From positions 10,233,733-10,297,732 of the forward strand of contig OZ025870.1 in NCBI GenBank assembly GCA_964019415.1: a stretch of 64,000 bases of DNA, given 5' to 3'. The DNA is from Ianthella basta. Lineage: Eukaryota; Porifera; Demospongiae; Verongiida; Ianthellidae. Shown here one piece after another: positions 19,644 through 31,500 of this stretch. The position numbers were made by a program, and so were the translations under genes. Positions within the stretch are counted from its first letter, which is position 1, and each line of letters starts with the position of its first letter. The notes under the pieces were generated by a model that saw nothing but the letters and a program-made list of their open reading frames with translations, was not told the origin of the DNA and ran no database searches.

Positions 19644-20361
19644 ATGCGCCAAGGGCAACTTTCATTTATTCTTCTATGCTTACTCTGCCTTGGTAAGAAG
19701 AGCAGTTGTAGAATGCGTGTAGTAATTGTTTGTTCGTTACCGCCTGCTGCAGCGACGAAGTGACACTTTATCGCCTGTTCTCTTCTATTCTCTTCCCTCC
19801 CACCTCCATCCAGCACTCTCCGTAGCTACTAAGCCATGTGTGTTGAGTTTTCACGCGGCTGGTAAGCAGAAACAACGCGCTGTGTTCACAGCTCTCCCGT
19901 ATGGCGAGAGTGCTACAGTTTTGGATACCGCCACGGGAAAGAAACTGATTTGCGTCTGCAATGAAACTACAACCCCCTCTCAAGTACATTGGTTAGATAG
20001 GAATGACAAGGTGCTTCCCAAACTAAAGAAGGCGGTCTACTACAGGTTGGATCGCAAGCTTAAGAGGAAGAAGTCATGGACAGCTGTTCAACTCCGAATC
20101 AGGAACGGGTTTTCTTGTGCGGAGGCAGGAGTGTATACATGTGTTATTGGAGAAAGTAGAAGGAGCGTATTGGTTACTCCAGTAGGTATGTAGCGGGCAT
20201 GGTTGCAATTGCTTTGATAGGAGACCCACACACACTGTAGTGCCAGCTTCACATGAAATATTCCCATTAGGTGTCTTTCTTCCCTGCAGGTGTAGAATGT
20301 CCTTCTGTCTCGCCTTCCCCAACTGTGTCTCCCAGCTCCAGCATCAGCAAGACCATCAGTA
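19644..20361 (+). CDS. Signal peptide - Ig domain - Ser/Pro linker exons (module B), probable 5' end of peptidase copy 2
   Basis: Exon 1, 19644-19692, encodes MRQGQLSFILLCLLCLG, a good signal-peptide core. Exon 2, 19814-20185, encodes one Ig domain: Cys in LICVCNE, Trp in VHWLDRN, and the F-strand EAGVYTC. Exon 3, 20290-20361, encodes VECPSVSPSPTVSPSSS. All introns are phase 1, typical of extracellular modules. The last exon ends one base into a codon, and core exon A of the peptidase (22520) starts with the other two bases, so splicing gives an open frame of about 1,199 residues. The linker resembles the start of exon A (SSPSVSPSPSLFP). The Ig module could instead be a separate short gene ending in an exon near 20431, but that end is not conserved. 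The 2.2-kb intron would contain a LINE fragment. Confidence 0.65.
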
Positions 20362-20754
20362 GTGAGTGTATGAGGATGAATGCCTACAAGAATTGACTGT
20401 GTATGCGTGTCACTGCTTTTGCTGGCAGCTGGTGAGGATGGCAATTTTCTATTGTTATCATTATGAATTGCATCACTAGAACTTCCTTTTTGGCCATGAG
20501 GAATAATGTATAACCAGCTCCAGGCTGTCTTTAGTGCGGCTAGATAGAGATTCATATAGTGACTGCAGAGTTGCTGACTTGTAGACTTAATTTCATTTCA
20601 TTGTCAATCCTGTCTGGGAATGATCATGATCGTCAATACTATAAATGGTGTCAGTGCAAGGAAGTTGTACATGTATAATTGTTACATTGCTTGCCTTCGA
20701 CCATCTGTCAGTTTACTAGTGTATAAAACTTCATTTAGAATTAAAAGGGATTAC

Positions 20755-21716
20755 ACATTCTGCTTATCTAGCATCAGCTGTGGGTTGTACACATCTTGTC
20801 CAGCAGATCTTACCCCAAAGGCTGAACTCCTCATTCCCAGCAGCCACAGAGGCATTGGAAGTCTGGCAACAGGGCCACAAAGAACCAGCTCCATGTGCCC
20901 CTGACTGTTCTCATCAGAGGGCTTGGGATGGCCCCTTGGTGACAACAGCAGCAAAAGCCCTTGTGAGGAATGCTCCTGATGAGTTAGCTCATGCTCGTCT
21001 GCTGGCATCTCAGAGGAGGGAGTCGGGTGAATGGCTACAGGCACCTCCAATGACTGCTATTTTTGAATGGAAGATGAGGTGCTTCGGGTGGCAGTGGGGC
21101 TCTACCTTGGGGGTGGCCATTTGCAGACTCCACAAATATCATCAGTGCAGCACTGAAGTGGACTATTTGTGTTTGCATGACCTTAGCTGTAGGATAAGTC
21201 AGGGTCGGTATTCAAGACACACAGCAGTGAATGATGTTCTCAAAGATCATTGGCCTCAGCAAGGATCCCTCTCTCCTGGAAGCCACGGCCATTGCTTGCT
21301 CTGACGGAAGGAGGCCAGATGCGATCTCGGTGATGCCTTGGTCGGACACCAGTATGGGATGCCATGTGCCTAGACACATTCACTCCTTCCCATGTGGCCT
21401 TCGCTGTAAGGGAAGCAGGGTTGGTGGCTTGCCAAGCCGAAAAGGCAAAACCCCAGTAGTACACCTTTTTGGGTTCCAGTCACCATTTTGTTCCTTTCGC
21501 CATTGAAACATCAGGGCCAGGTGTTTGGGCCAGAGGCCATGTCCTTCATCAAGGAGCTGGGTCGCAGGATCAGAGCTGAGACGGGGAGCCACGCTCACTG
21601 CAGTTTTTGATTCAGGGAATTGCGATGGCGGTCCAGCGGGGCAACACGGCAGTGATGAGGGGTACCTTTCCCCCATCAGACAATGTTTACATTTGATTAT
21701 TTGCAATCGTCAATAG
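20755..21716 (+). mobile_element. Decayed RT LINE fragment, copy 2 (5' truncated)
   Basis: Corresponds to the right two-thirds of the 1840-3401 fragment, starting at the ASAxGCxHLVQQILPQRL stretch (20780) and ending FIKELGRRI...RAE (21550-21600). It holds the C-terminal part only and has several frame changes. It lies between Ig module B and peptidase core 2, in the same direction. Confidence 0.65.
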
Positions 21717-22519
21717 TAGTGCAGTGGTTTAGGCACTGCCCATTTTCAGTACTAGTAATTAGTAATTTTATTATAATACAATACTTATAATAATTATTAT
21801 ATGCAGGCTTTAACTTGACCCTTTATGCACAGTTTAAATATATGAATAAATGCATAATTGTTGAAATTTTGTAAACAGAGATAAGTGTGAACAGAAAATT
21901 ATAGGAAATATTTTTTACTACTTCTATCCTAAAAACAATTATATTGTTCATGCAAATATTTAGTGATCATTTGCAGTTATTTTTGTACATGTAACAGAGT
22001 GGCAGCCTGTACAAAGTTCTACAATATGTACATCATAGCGCAAGCAGCTGCAATTGACCCATTGTTTGGGCAGCTGCTTAAAACAATATATTTCTGCAGA
22101 CAGCGGAAGACCTAAGGATCAAAATGTTCTGTCATTTTAATGAAGTGACTGCTGTGTTTGCATAATATAAAACATTCTATACAGTAGTACTTTTATATAC
22201 GTTAAGTATACATATTCTCCTTCTGTCTCTGTATATACATGCCTTTAAATTCTCCCACCGTATATATTCCTAACTCTACTCAATATCTATCTGTTTCTCC
22301 CCTCCCTCCATTGAAACCTTCCTCCCTCCCATGCATCCCTTCTTACCTCCCTCCTTCCTCTCTCCCTTCTCCACTTCCTTAATCCGGCCCTTCCTCCACT
22401 TAACTTCTCTCCACCCTCATTCCCTCTCTCTCTCACACATTCACTCGGATTCCACATTTCTCCCTCTTTGCCCTTTTCTGATCTCTACTTCCTTACTTCT
22501 CTTTCTTTTTCACTCTTAG
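21717..22519. other. Intron remainder before core exon A, copy 2
   Basis: No gene is seen. It ends in the same C/T-rich tract found before cores 1 and 3 and the acceptor CACTCTTAG at 22519. Confidence 0.6.
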
Positions 22520-25500
22520 CCAGTATTAGCCTTTCTACAGCTGTTTCCTCCCCATCTGTTTCTCCGTCACCCTCACTGTTTCCACCAGGAATAGAAGAAC
22601 GGTGCAAAAATGATGCTGAAGTTTGCAAAGGCACAAACAATGCCTTCCAGTACCGAGTCATCACTCTACCCAATGCTTTGAGAGTGCTGCTCATCTCCAA
22701 CAACAAGACATCCACGGCAGCAGCTGCTATGGACGTCCGCTCCGGCACCTTCCAAGACACCATACCTGGGTTGGCTCACTTATGTGCAAACATGCTCTTT
22801 CGTGGAACTCAAAAGTACCCAGCTGAGGATGCCTACTCTCAGTTTTTGACAGCAAACGGTGGTGTTAGAGATGCATACACTGATTCTGAAAACACCAATT
22901 ATTTCTTTTCTGTGAATAGTGACAAATTGGAGGAAGCTCTGGATCAATTTGCACAGTTCTTCATTGGTCCACTGTTTAATGAAGATGCATTAAACCGTGA
23001 AATTAATGCCGTTAACTCGGGGTTTGAGTTACTTAGAGGAGTTCCCTTCTGGCGCACCAACCTATTATTAAAGGATGTTGCTGACCCAAGGAGCAAGTTT
23101 TCAAGGTAATGTTAACATTATTGTTCCTTCTGATGAGTATTGCTTCTTATAAGACTGGTAGCTACTATATATAGCTATGTAGCCATACCAGGAGAGCCTG
23201 CACAGTCATATACGTAGTATAGATTATGTACATTTGTGATGTGTACTATAATTATGTATGACATGAATTTGTATACTTATCTGCATATTAGACAGCACTG
23301 CATAGTGTGATTAAATGCATATTATATATGTGTACACACATTGGTAAAACAAGTGTGTAAGTGTGGTAATGTTTAGCTATTGTAAACCAGGGTAATTTCA
23401 TCACTAGGGTAGTTCCATCAGTATGGTTTAATCTCAACTCTTCTTCCTTTGTGGTGGGCTTTTAGCTCAGCACAACACCGCTATTTTGCAACCTGTCTAC
23501 AACACTCTCTTGATAAGTAGTGACTGTGTGGACTCACATGATGGAGATAATGTGGTAGAGGCTCATGCTACGTTGTCTAGCAGGTTTATGAGGCGTTGAT
23601 GAGCATTCACGTAGCTAAAAAGGAAAGTTCAAGTAAAACGTTTCGACCACGAGGGTCTTCATCAGTTACAAAAAACATTTTTGTTTTTTGTTTTTGTAAC
23701 TGATGAAGACCCTCGTGGTCGAAACGTTTTACTTGAACTTTCCTTTTTAGCTACGTGAATGCTCATCAACGCCTCATAAACCTCACATGATGGAATTATC
23801 CTGCATGGTTTGAAATAGTGATGGTATTACCCCAGTTTACCTTTAATTACCAGTAATGTGAGCATGCATGCATTGTGTGCTCACATGACTGTACAGGTTA
23901 AGATAATTATAGGTTTCTATTGTAATTATGGCCTGGTGCACACTGGTTCTCATCATGAGGACCGTAGGAATATATTGTGAGATTGTTCTGTATTGTTACT
24001 TGAAAGGTTCAACATTGGTAACACTGCCACACTCGCTGTTCCTGGGATTCGGCAGCAAGTCATAGAATACTACCAGAAAAGATACTCTGCCAATATTGTG
24101 AGTGTCCCATTGTCACATAAATGTGAACTACATTGTAGATGATATAGCCAGATGATAACCGGTAGAATATTAATGGAACAAATAATAATTATACTATATA
24201 TTGCAAACGTGAACATCATTGTGATTATTGTAATTGGCCTTAATTGTTCCCATCACTGAGATCGCATTGCCCCATTGTATGGCGATGAAGATCCTCTGGA
24301 AGAGGATTTCAACATAAGGTGGGTCCCCCTGTTTACAATTTCAAGCGATGCCTCGGTTCACGAAGGAGCTTGAGTGCCACCGGGCCACAGACACCTGCTG
24401 TTTCTATATGGCCACAGGTACCAAATGATGACTTGCTTTAAGCTCTGCATACTTTGCCTGCTTCCTTTGCTCTGCCATAGCTGCAACTGCACTTGCCGCT
24501 CTGATGGCCAATGAGGTTGGGGAGGAGGCATACATGTTAGGATAGGTCGTAATTTCTATTTCCATACAGGATGCAATACAGGAGGCAATGTGGTCCCTGT
24601 GATGGGAACAATTAAGGACAAATTCCAATAATATAGTAGTCTAAAATGCCCTAGCTGTAATCTGTTGATTGAATGACACACTTCTAGTGCATATCTGTTC
24701 CCCATTGTTTCATATTCTAATGTATATACAAAAGTATATATCTAGTTGTAGAAATATCTAGTTGTCCATGGTAGTTACAACATGCATGGGCAAGGGCTTA
24801 TGGCATGTGCTTTAGCAGTTACAGTAACTTAGGGCACTTCATGCACAAAATAACTAGATGAATGCAAGGCATTGTGGGGGCGAGCGGGAAGTTTATTTTG
24901 TTTTTGTCCTCAATGGTTTTATTTTTTATTATTATCAAGAACATACATGCACACATGCATACAATTACAATCAGGATTTAGTTAGAAATTAGTTGTAGCG
25001 CATGCTGTCATAATAATATTGCCAGCGGGCAGATGGGTGGGGTCTGGGTATGACGGAGACTACAGCTGATTTCAGAATGGTTGGCTAAAATGGCAAATGG
25101 CAGAACGGCCAAATGGCATGACATCACTAGTAGTTTTGCTGCTTGCTATTACGTCACGCCTATTGTTCAGTATTGCCATTTGCTGTGACATCACATCATT
25201 TGCCATTTGCCATGTTGGCCAGTCATTCTGAAATTAACTGTACATCTGAACAGCCAGGAACTGGCAGCTGCGGTGTGCTAAATATTGCCCAATTCCATAA
25301 TATAGCCAGCAAAAGTAAGAGAACTTAACTATCAAAGCAACAGTACACCTCCAACCTGGCCCATACAGTCCTTGTATGGCTAATCCGGCCAGTTCACCTT
25401 CACTATCTTGACAGTCACCTGTCCAGCAGAAGAGTACACTAAAAGCTGGCACCAGAGACAGCGTAATTGCACCAGCGCAAGAGACAAAAGTACCCCGTCA

Positions 25501-28500
25501 CAGAGGCGGCTGTAGCAAGCAAGCTTAAGAGACCTTAACTACCTACCAACCAGAGACTGCGTAATAGCAATTGCGCAGGAGTCAAAAGTAGCCCGTCACA
25601 GAGGCGGCTGTAGCAAGCAAGCGTAAGAGACCTTACTTACTTACCAAAGATGGTAAACTATTGCGCAAACGCGCAACAACCCCCAAACTATTGCGCAATG
25701 CAGCGAATGTTCCATATAAGGTAAAGTATTGCGCAACCGCGACGTACCAAGACTATTGTGCAACCGCGACGTACCAAAAACTATTGCGCAACCGCGATGT
25801 ACCAAACTTCCGGTTTTCGCACCACCCAGATGAGAGGGGCTTCGCTTCGCTCGCCCCAATTATACTATGCCTTCAGGAAATGTCATATAATTTTATTTTG
25901 TATGCTATTACACTGTTGTATGTATGTCCTTATATACCATGCCTGTGATATTATAATGCATTATGAGAGCTGCATGCAAATTAAAGCCATAATGATACTT
26001 TATGTATAGATAATGATACTATATAGACTAATGCCATGAACCTTTTAACCATCCTGTATTACTAAGTGCCTAGCAACCATTACTAGCAACTTATATGCCC
26101 AAACTATAATAGATGCAGCTAGTCATCTATGGAAAGGAGGATGGTGAGCATCTTGAGGAATGGGCAAGAGAGATATTCTCTAACATCTCCAATAAAGGCA
26201 TCCAACCTCCCCAGCCTCCAAGGCAACCCTTCCCCGCTGGTTACAAGGCAAGGCTGATTGTCTACAAACCACTGACTCCCACTCCCCAGCTCAGAATTAT
26301 ATGGCAGACACCGAGCAGGCAGGACCTGTACAGGTACACAGGATATGGCCTGCATATACAGAGAGCGCATGCTGGCTGGTTGGTTCTAATTGGATATCAA
26401 TGTGTCTCTGCTTCTCTCTATCTCTCTCTCCTCTGTCACTCCATTCTTCATACACACACATGCACACACACACTGCACACACACTGCACACACACATGCA
26501 CACACACACGCACACGCACACGCACACACACACACACATGCACCTTTGAATTTCTTCAGGTTCAGAGTAATGGAGTTTATCTCACAGCTCCTCAACCATG
26601 CAGGAAAGGGGAGTCTCTCTCACTACCTCAAGAACACTCACTCCTGGGCTACTTCCATAATATTCTATCAACCACATAGCACTAGCGGTTTTGCACTCTT
26701 CTTCATTGACATTGACCTGACAGACGCTGGTGTTGCTCATGTGGAGGATGTGGTTACAGGAGTGTTTGGGTACATTGCAATGCTGAAGGACAGTGAGGAT
26801 GATGAGTTGAATGCAGTGTGGGAGGGGCTGAAGGCACTGGACCAGATAAAGTTTGACTATGCACCGCCACCTTCTGGCATTGCATTAACCATCAGGTGAG
26901 CTTCGTGCATGTGTACACATAAGTCCAATCAATCAATAGTATGGATTAAATAAAAAATTCCATATATAGGAATGTGCACAATGTCTTTTTTCCACACAAC
27001 ATTGTGAAGTGCATGTTAAAATTTGCTTCATGCTGTCTGCATTTCTTCATTCGCCTTCTGTATGATCAGTTTCCTCAATCTTTTCATTCAATCAATCAAT
27101 CAATCAATGATCATGAAGGATACATATCTCCAGTTTCTGGAGGTCATCCCTAAAACAATTGCAAGCTGTCTTAAGGCAACATATATCAGTCTGAACATAC
27201 CAGTACATAAATCACTTATATATAAAATTATCACTCCATCTCATCCTTGGTCTACCTCTTGGCCTTCTTCCTTCCATCTCTCCTACATACACCTTCTTTG
27301 TCACTCTGTCGCTGCTCATCTCATTCAATTTGCCCTTCCAATTTTCCTGCTTTCTCCTTATCTGATTCACATCTAATACACTTTCCTGCCCAAGATGCGG
27401 TCTAATGTGTTCACTCCTTATTCTCTCCATTCTACTTACTCTTTGTACTCTTCTTAAAACATTCATTTGCGTTGCCTGCACTTTCGACTGCTGCTGCTTT
27501 GTCAAGCTCCATGCCTCACACCCATACAACAAAGATGGCATTATTGTGGCATTGACTACTTTCAACTTTGTGCCCTTACTTAACTCTCTCCTCCTCAATA
27601 CTGCCTCACTCATTCCTCCAATCATTCTCGTGGCACTCCCAATTCTTGCCTCCATTTCCTTCTGCATCCTACCATCACTACTTAACATCACCCCCAAATA
27701 TTTCATTTCATCTACCTGCTCAATAGCCTGGTCACCAACTCTCACTTCACAGTCACCTGTCTCCCTTGCTACCTTCATCACTTTTTCTTCCTCCAATTTA
27801 CCTTCTAACCATTGCCTCACTCAGTACCTGCAAATTGCTCTGCAGCCCCTCTTCCGACTCTGCCATCAACACCATGCCATCTGCATAGAGTAGCACTCCC
27901 ACCTCACCTGTAGACAGCTTCACCTCTCTCACAAACCCTCCTCTTGCTTCCCTTGTCACCTTATTTACAAATACATTGAACAACCATGGTGATAGTGTGC
28001 AGCCTTGTCTCACACCCCTATTCACCCCAAACCACTCTGACTCTCTATCTCCAATCCTCACACTTGCCTTCCCACCCTCATACAGCGGCTGAATTGCTAG
28101 TAATAATCTTCCCTCGACACCATATTCTTCCAGCACTCTCCATAGCTTTTCCCTATTCACTTTATCATACGCCTTCTCTAAATCTACAAATGCATATACA
28201 CCACCTTGTCCTTTTCAATGGTCTTCTCTATAATCTGCCTCACTGTAAAGATCTGATCATTATAGCCCCAACCAGCCCTAAACTGTCCTTGCTCATCCAT
28301 TACTTTTTCTGCCATTATCAACTTCACCCTGTCATTGAGCACTCCTGCATACACCTTACCAACCACACTCAAAAGGCTTATCCCTCTGTAATCCGAGCAT
28401 TCCAGCCTACTACCCTTCTTGAAGATGGGGATGATCTGTGCTTTTCTCTAGTCTGCTGGGGCCACACCGACTCTCCATACCATATTGAATAACAATACCA

Positions 28501-31500
28501 ACCATTTCATTACCACTTCTCCTCCGGCTTTTAACATCTCTGGCAACACCCCACACCCCAGGTGCCTTCCTCAACTTTAACTTCTTTACTCCCTTTCTCA
28601 CCTCCTCCAACGTTATTTCTCTCAGTCTGTCATCAACTGTTACTACCTCACTATGTCCTGGCCAGACCCTTCCTCAACCCCAAACAGCCCCTTAAAATGC
28701 TCCTTCCATCTCTCAATAACATCCGCCTCATCAACCAAAACCTGGCCATTCTCATTGCGGATGTGGTTCATGCTGTCCTTAGACCTCTGCTATTGACTCT
28801 GGCCCAAAATCTCCGTGGGTTGGCACTCACATCCTTCTCCATTTATCGTCCAAACTGAACCCATTCCTCATTCTTAGCTCTTCTCACCACCCTATTTGCC
28901 TCTATCTTTGCCTCCTTGTATTTCTCCTTAGCTTCTTCAGTGCCTAAGCTCAGTAACCTTCTGTACAGAGCTTTTTTCGCCTCACTGCAACCTTCACCTC
29001 ATCATTCCACCACCTTGTATGTTTCTCACTCCCTTTTCTCCCCTTAACTACTCCACATACATTCCTGGCTGTCCCTACAATACATTCTTTCATCTCTTTC
29101 CACGCCAATTCAATATCTCCCTCCATCCAATACCTCTTCACCTTATGCACCTCATACAGTTCACCCAATCTCTCCTGATATTCTCTCCTCACTTCATACT
29201 CCTTCATCTTGTCAATTTTAATTCGCTGTCTTCCCTTTCTATCCACACGTAAACCCCTTCTCTCCACCTTCAACTTAAGCTTCAACAACACCAGGTAGTA
29301 ATCACTCCCCATCTCTGCCCCTCTCACAACCCTTACATTGACCACCTGCTTCCTAAACTCCTTACCAATCAGGAAGTAATCAATAAGTGACCTGAGACCC
29401 CTTCCTCTACATTCCCATGTGGACAAGTGTATTCTCTTATGAGGGAACCATGTGTTGGCAATCAGTAGGTTGTGTTCACTACTAAACCGTAGCAACCTGC
29501 TCCCATTCTCATTGCATAACTGTTCACCGTGCCTCCCAAGGACCTCCCCCCCAAATGTCTGTCTCACTGCCCACCCTGGCACTCAGATCCCCCATCACAA
29601 TCAGCCGGTCCCTTCGTGCTACTCCCCCAACAGTGTTTTGCAACTTTGCATAGAACTCATCTTTAACATCCTGGCTTCTATCTTCTGTTGGTGAATATAC
29701 CTGTATCAGACTCACCCAGACACCCTCTACTTTCAACTGAACCAGCACAATGTTTTCATTAATACACCTCCACTCCTTCAAAAAGGCTCCAAAACTCATC
29801 GATAAGAGAATCGCCACCCCTCCTTTCGCCCTTCCTTCCTGCACACCAGAATACACACACACTACATCTCCAATCTGCTTCACTCCGTTTCCCTGCACCT
29901 TTGTTTCGCTCACTCCTAATACCTCCAGTAGATACTTCTTTATTTCAGCAACCAGTTCCTCTTCCTTGCCGTTCATTGACCTCACATATCATATTATCTA
30001 CTCTCTTAGAATCATTTCGCTCCTTCTCATTATTCCCCATCCTCCCCCGTTGCTGACCGGCTGTCTTCGACAAAGACCGAGTACTGCGCTCAATCCGCCA
30101 TTTTCAATCACCAGATTTCTTTTCATTCTTTGCTTAAATTACTGCACTTTGGTCATACTCCGTACTCACTTCTCTTTCCACCAGTGACCTAGCAGCAACA
30201 ATGCGGACAGTCAAGGACCCCGCAGACATTCTCTCTCCTCCCCAGCGATCTATATGGAACATCACACAAGTCAGAAGTTTCCTCAGTTACCTCACACCGG
30301 ACAATAGCAACATAGGTTTTGCAAAACCTGGTCTTTTATACAGCAACGAGACAATGCCACCAAGTATCCATGGCAACTGCACCCAACCGGGAACAGCCCA
30401 GCACAACTTCAACGTGTCCACAGCTGATTTATATGAGCCCTACTATGGCACTCTGTATGCTCTGTATTGCACTGACCCAGAGCTAATCAAGAAGTGGGAA
30501 GATCCTGACATTCCCAAGGGCACTTTCATCTTGCCTGATTTTCAAAGTTATGCACCTCACAACCTCACCCTTCTACCCCTGCCGGAGGATCATAGCAAAA
30601 CACCTCATTTGGTACATGATGATCTAAATGGTAAGTGCACATCTAGAAATTTATGTATAATTATACGCATGACATCGACAATATTATATAGGTATTGGCT
30701 GAACTGTAATTGTACAATTGCCAGTGTTTCAGCTACACCTGAAACATTCAGTAGTTCCATTTAATAGATTACAGACTTTTTACAGAACATAAGAAACAAT
30801 AATACAGTGGAACATGTCTAAGATGGTCACTGGCAACCACCTCTCTAAAACAGCAATGCAGCCTCCCTGGCCCCAAATAGCACTATATATTGTAATCTAC
30901 GTACCTCTGTAGAGCAACCACCTCTCTATAAAGGTCAGCTAGAACTGTCATAGACAGGCTCCACTGTATTGCATGCTCTTGATCAATTCTTGATGTGCCT
31001 ACAATTATCTTTTTACATTGCCAGCTTTGTAGCTTGTAATTTAAAGTTTGTTATGCCTGCACACTTTTACTCACATCTCCTCTCAAGGCTACCGAGTGTG
31101 GTGGATGCAGGACTACCAGTTCAGAGACCCTGTTGTGATTGTCAAGTGTCAGGCATACACAGGAGCAGTGGCAGCGACAGTGAAGGACCAAGGTGTGTGT
31201 GTGTGGACAATAGAGGTATTGTATGCAATGCACACTTGCTTTATTGCATACCATTACATTACCAGTTATGTGCAATATGTGTTATTTGAAAGGCGGGTAG
31301 TTCTCCAGCTTGATCAAACAGGGTTTTGAAACATCAGCAAGGTTTCAGACCATCTGGTCGAAACATCTGCAAGGTTTCAGAGCATCTGGTGGAAACATCT
31401 GTAAGGTTTCAGAGCATCTGGTGGAAACATTGGTAAGATTTCAGAGCATCTGGTCGAAATGTTGTCAATGTTTCAAAACCTTGTTAGTTCAAGCTGGTAT

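Noticed and set aside
20431-20470. Terminal exon of an independent Ig gene (TGEDGNF...)
   Set aside because: Possible by splice phase, but its end differs in frame and length among units A, B and D, so it is not under clear constraint.
23600-23760. Working hammerhead ribozyme
   Set aside because: One extra base before stem II and no clear stem III or cleavage triplet; kept only as a resemblance to test.
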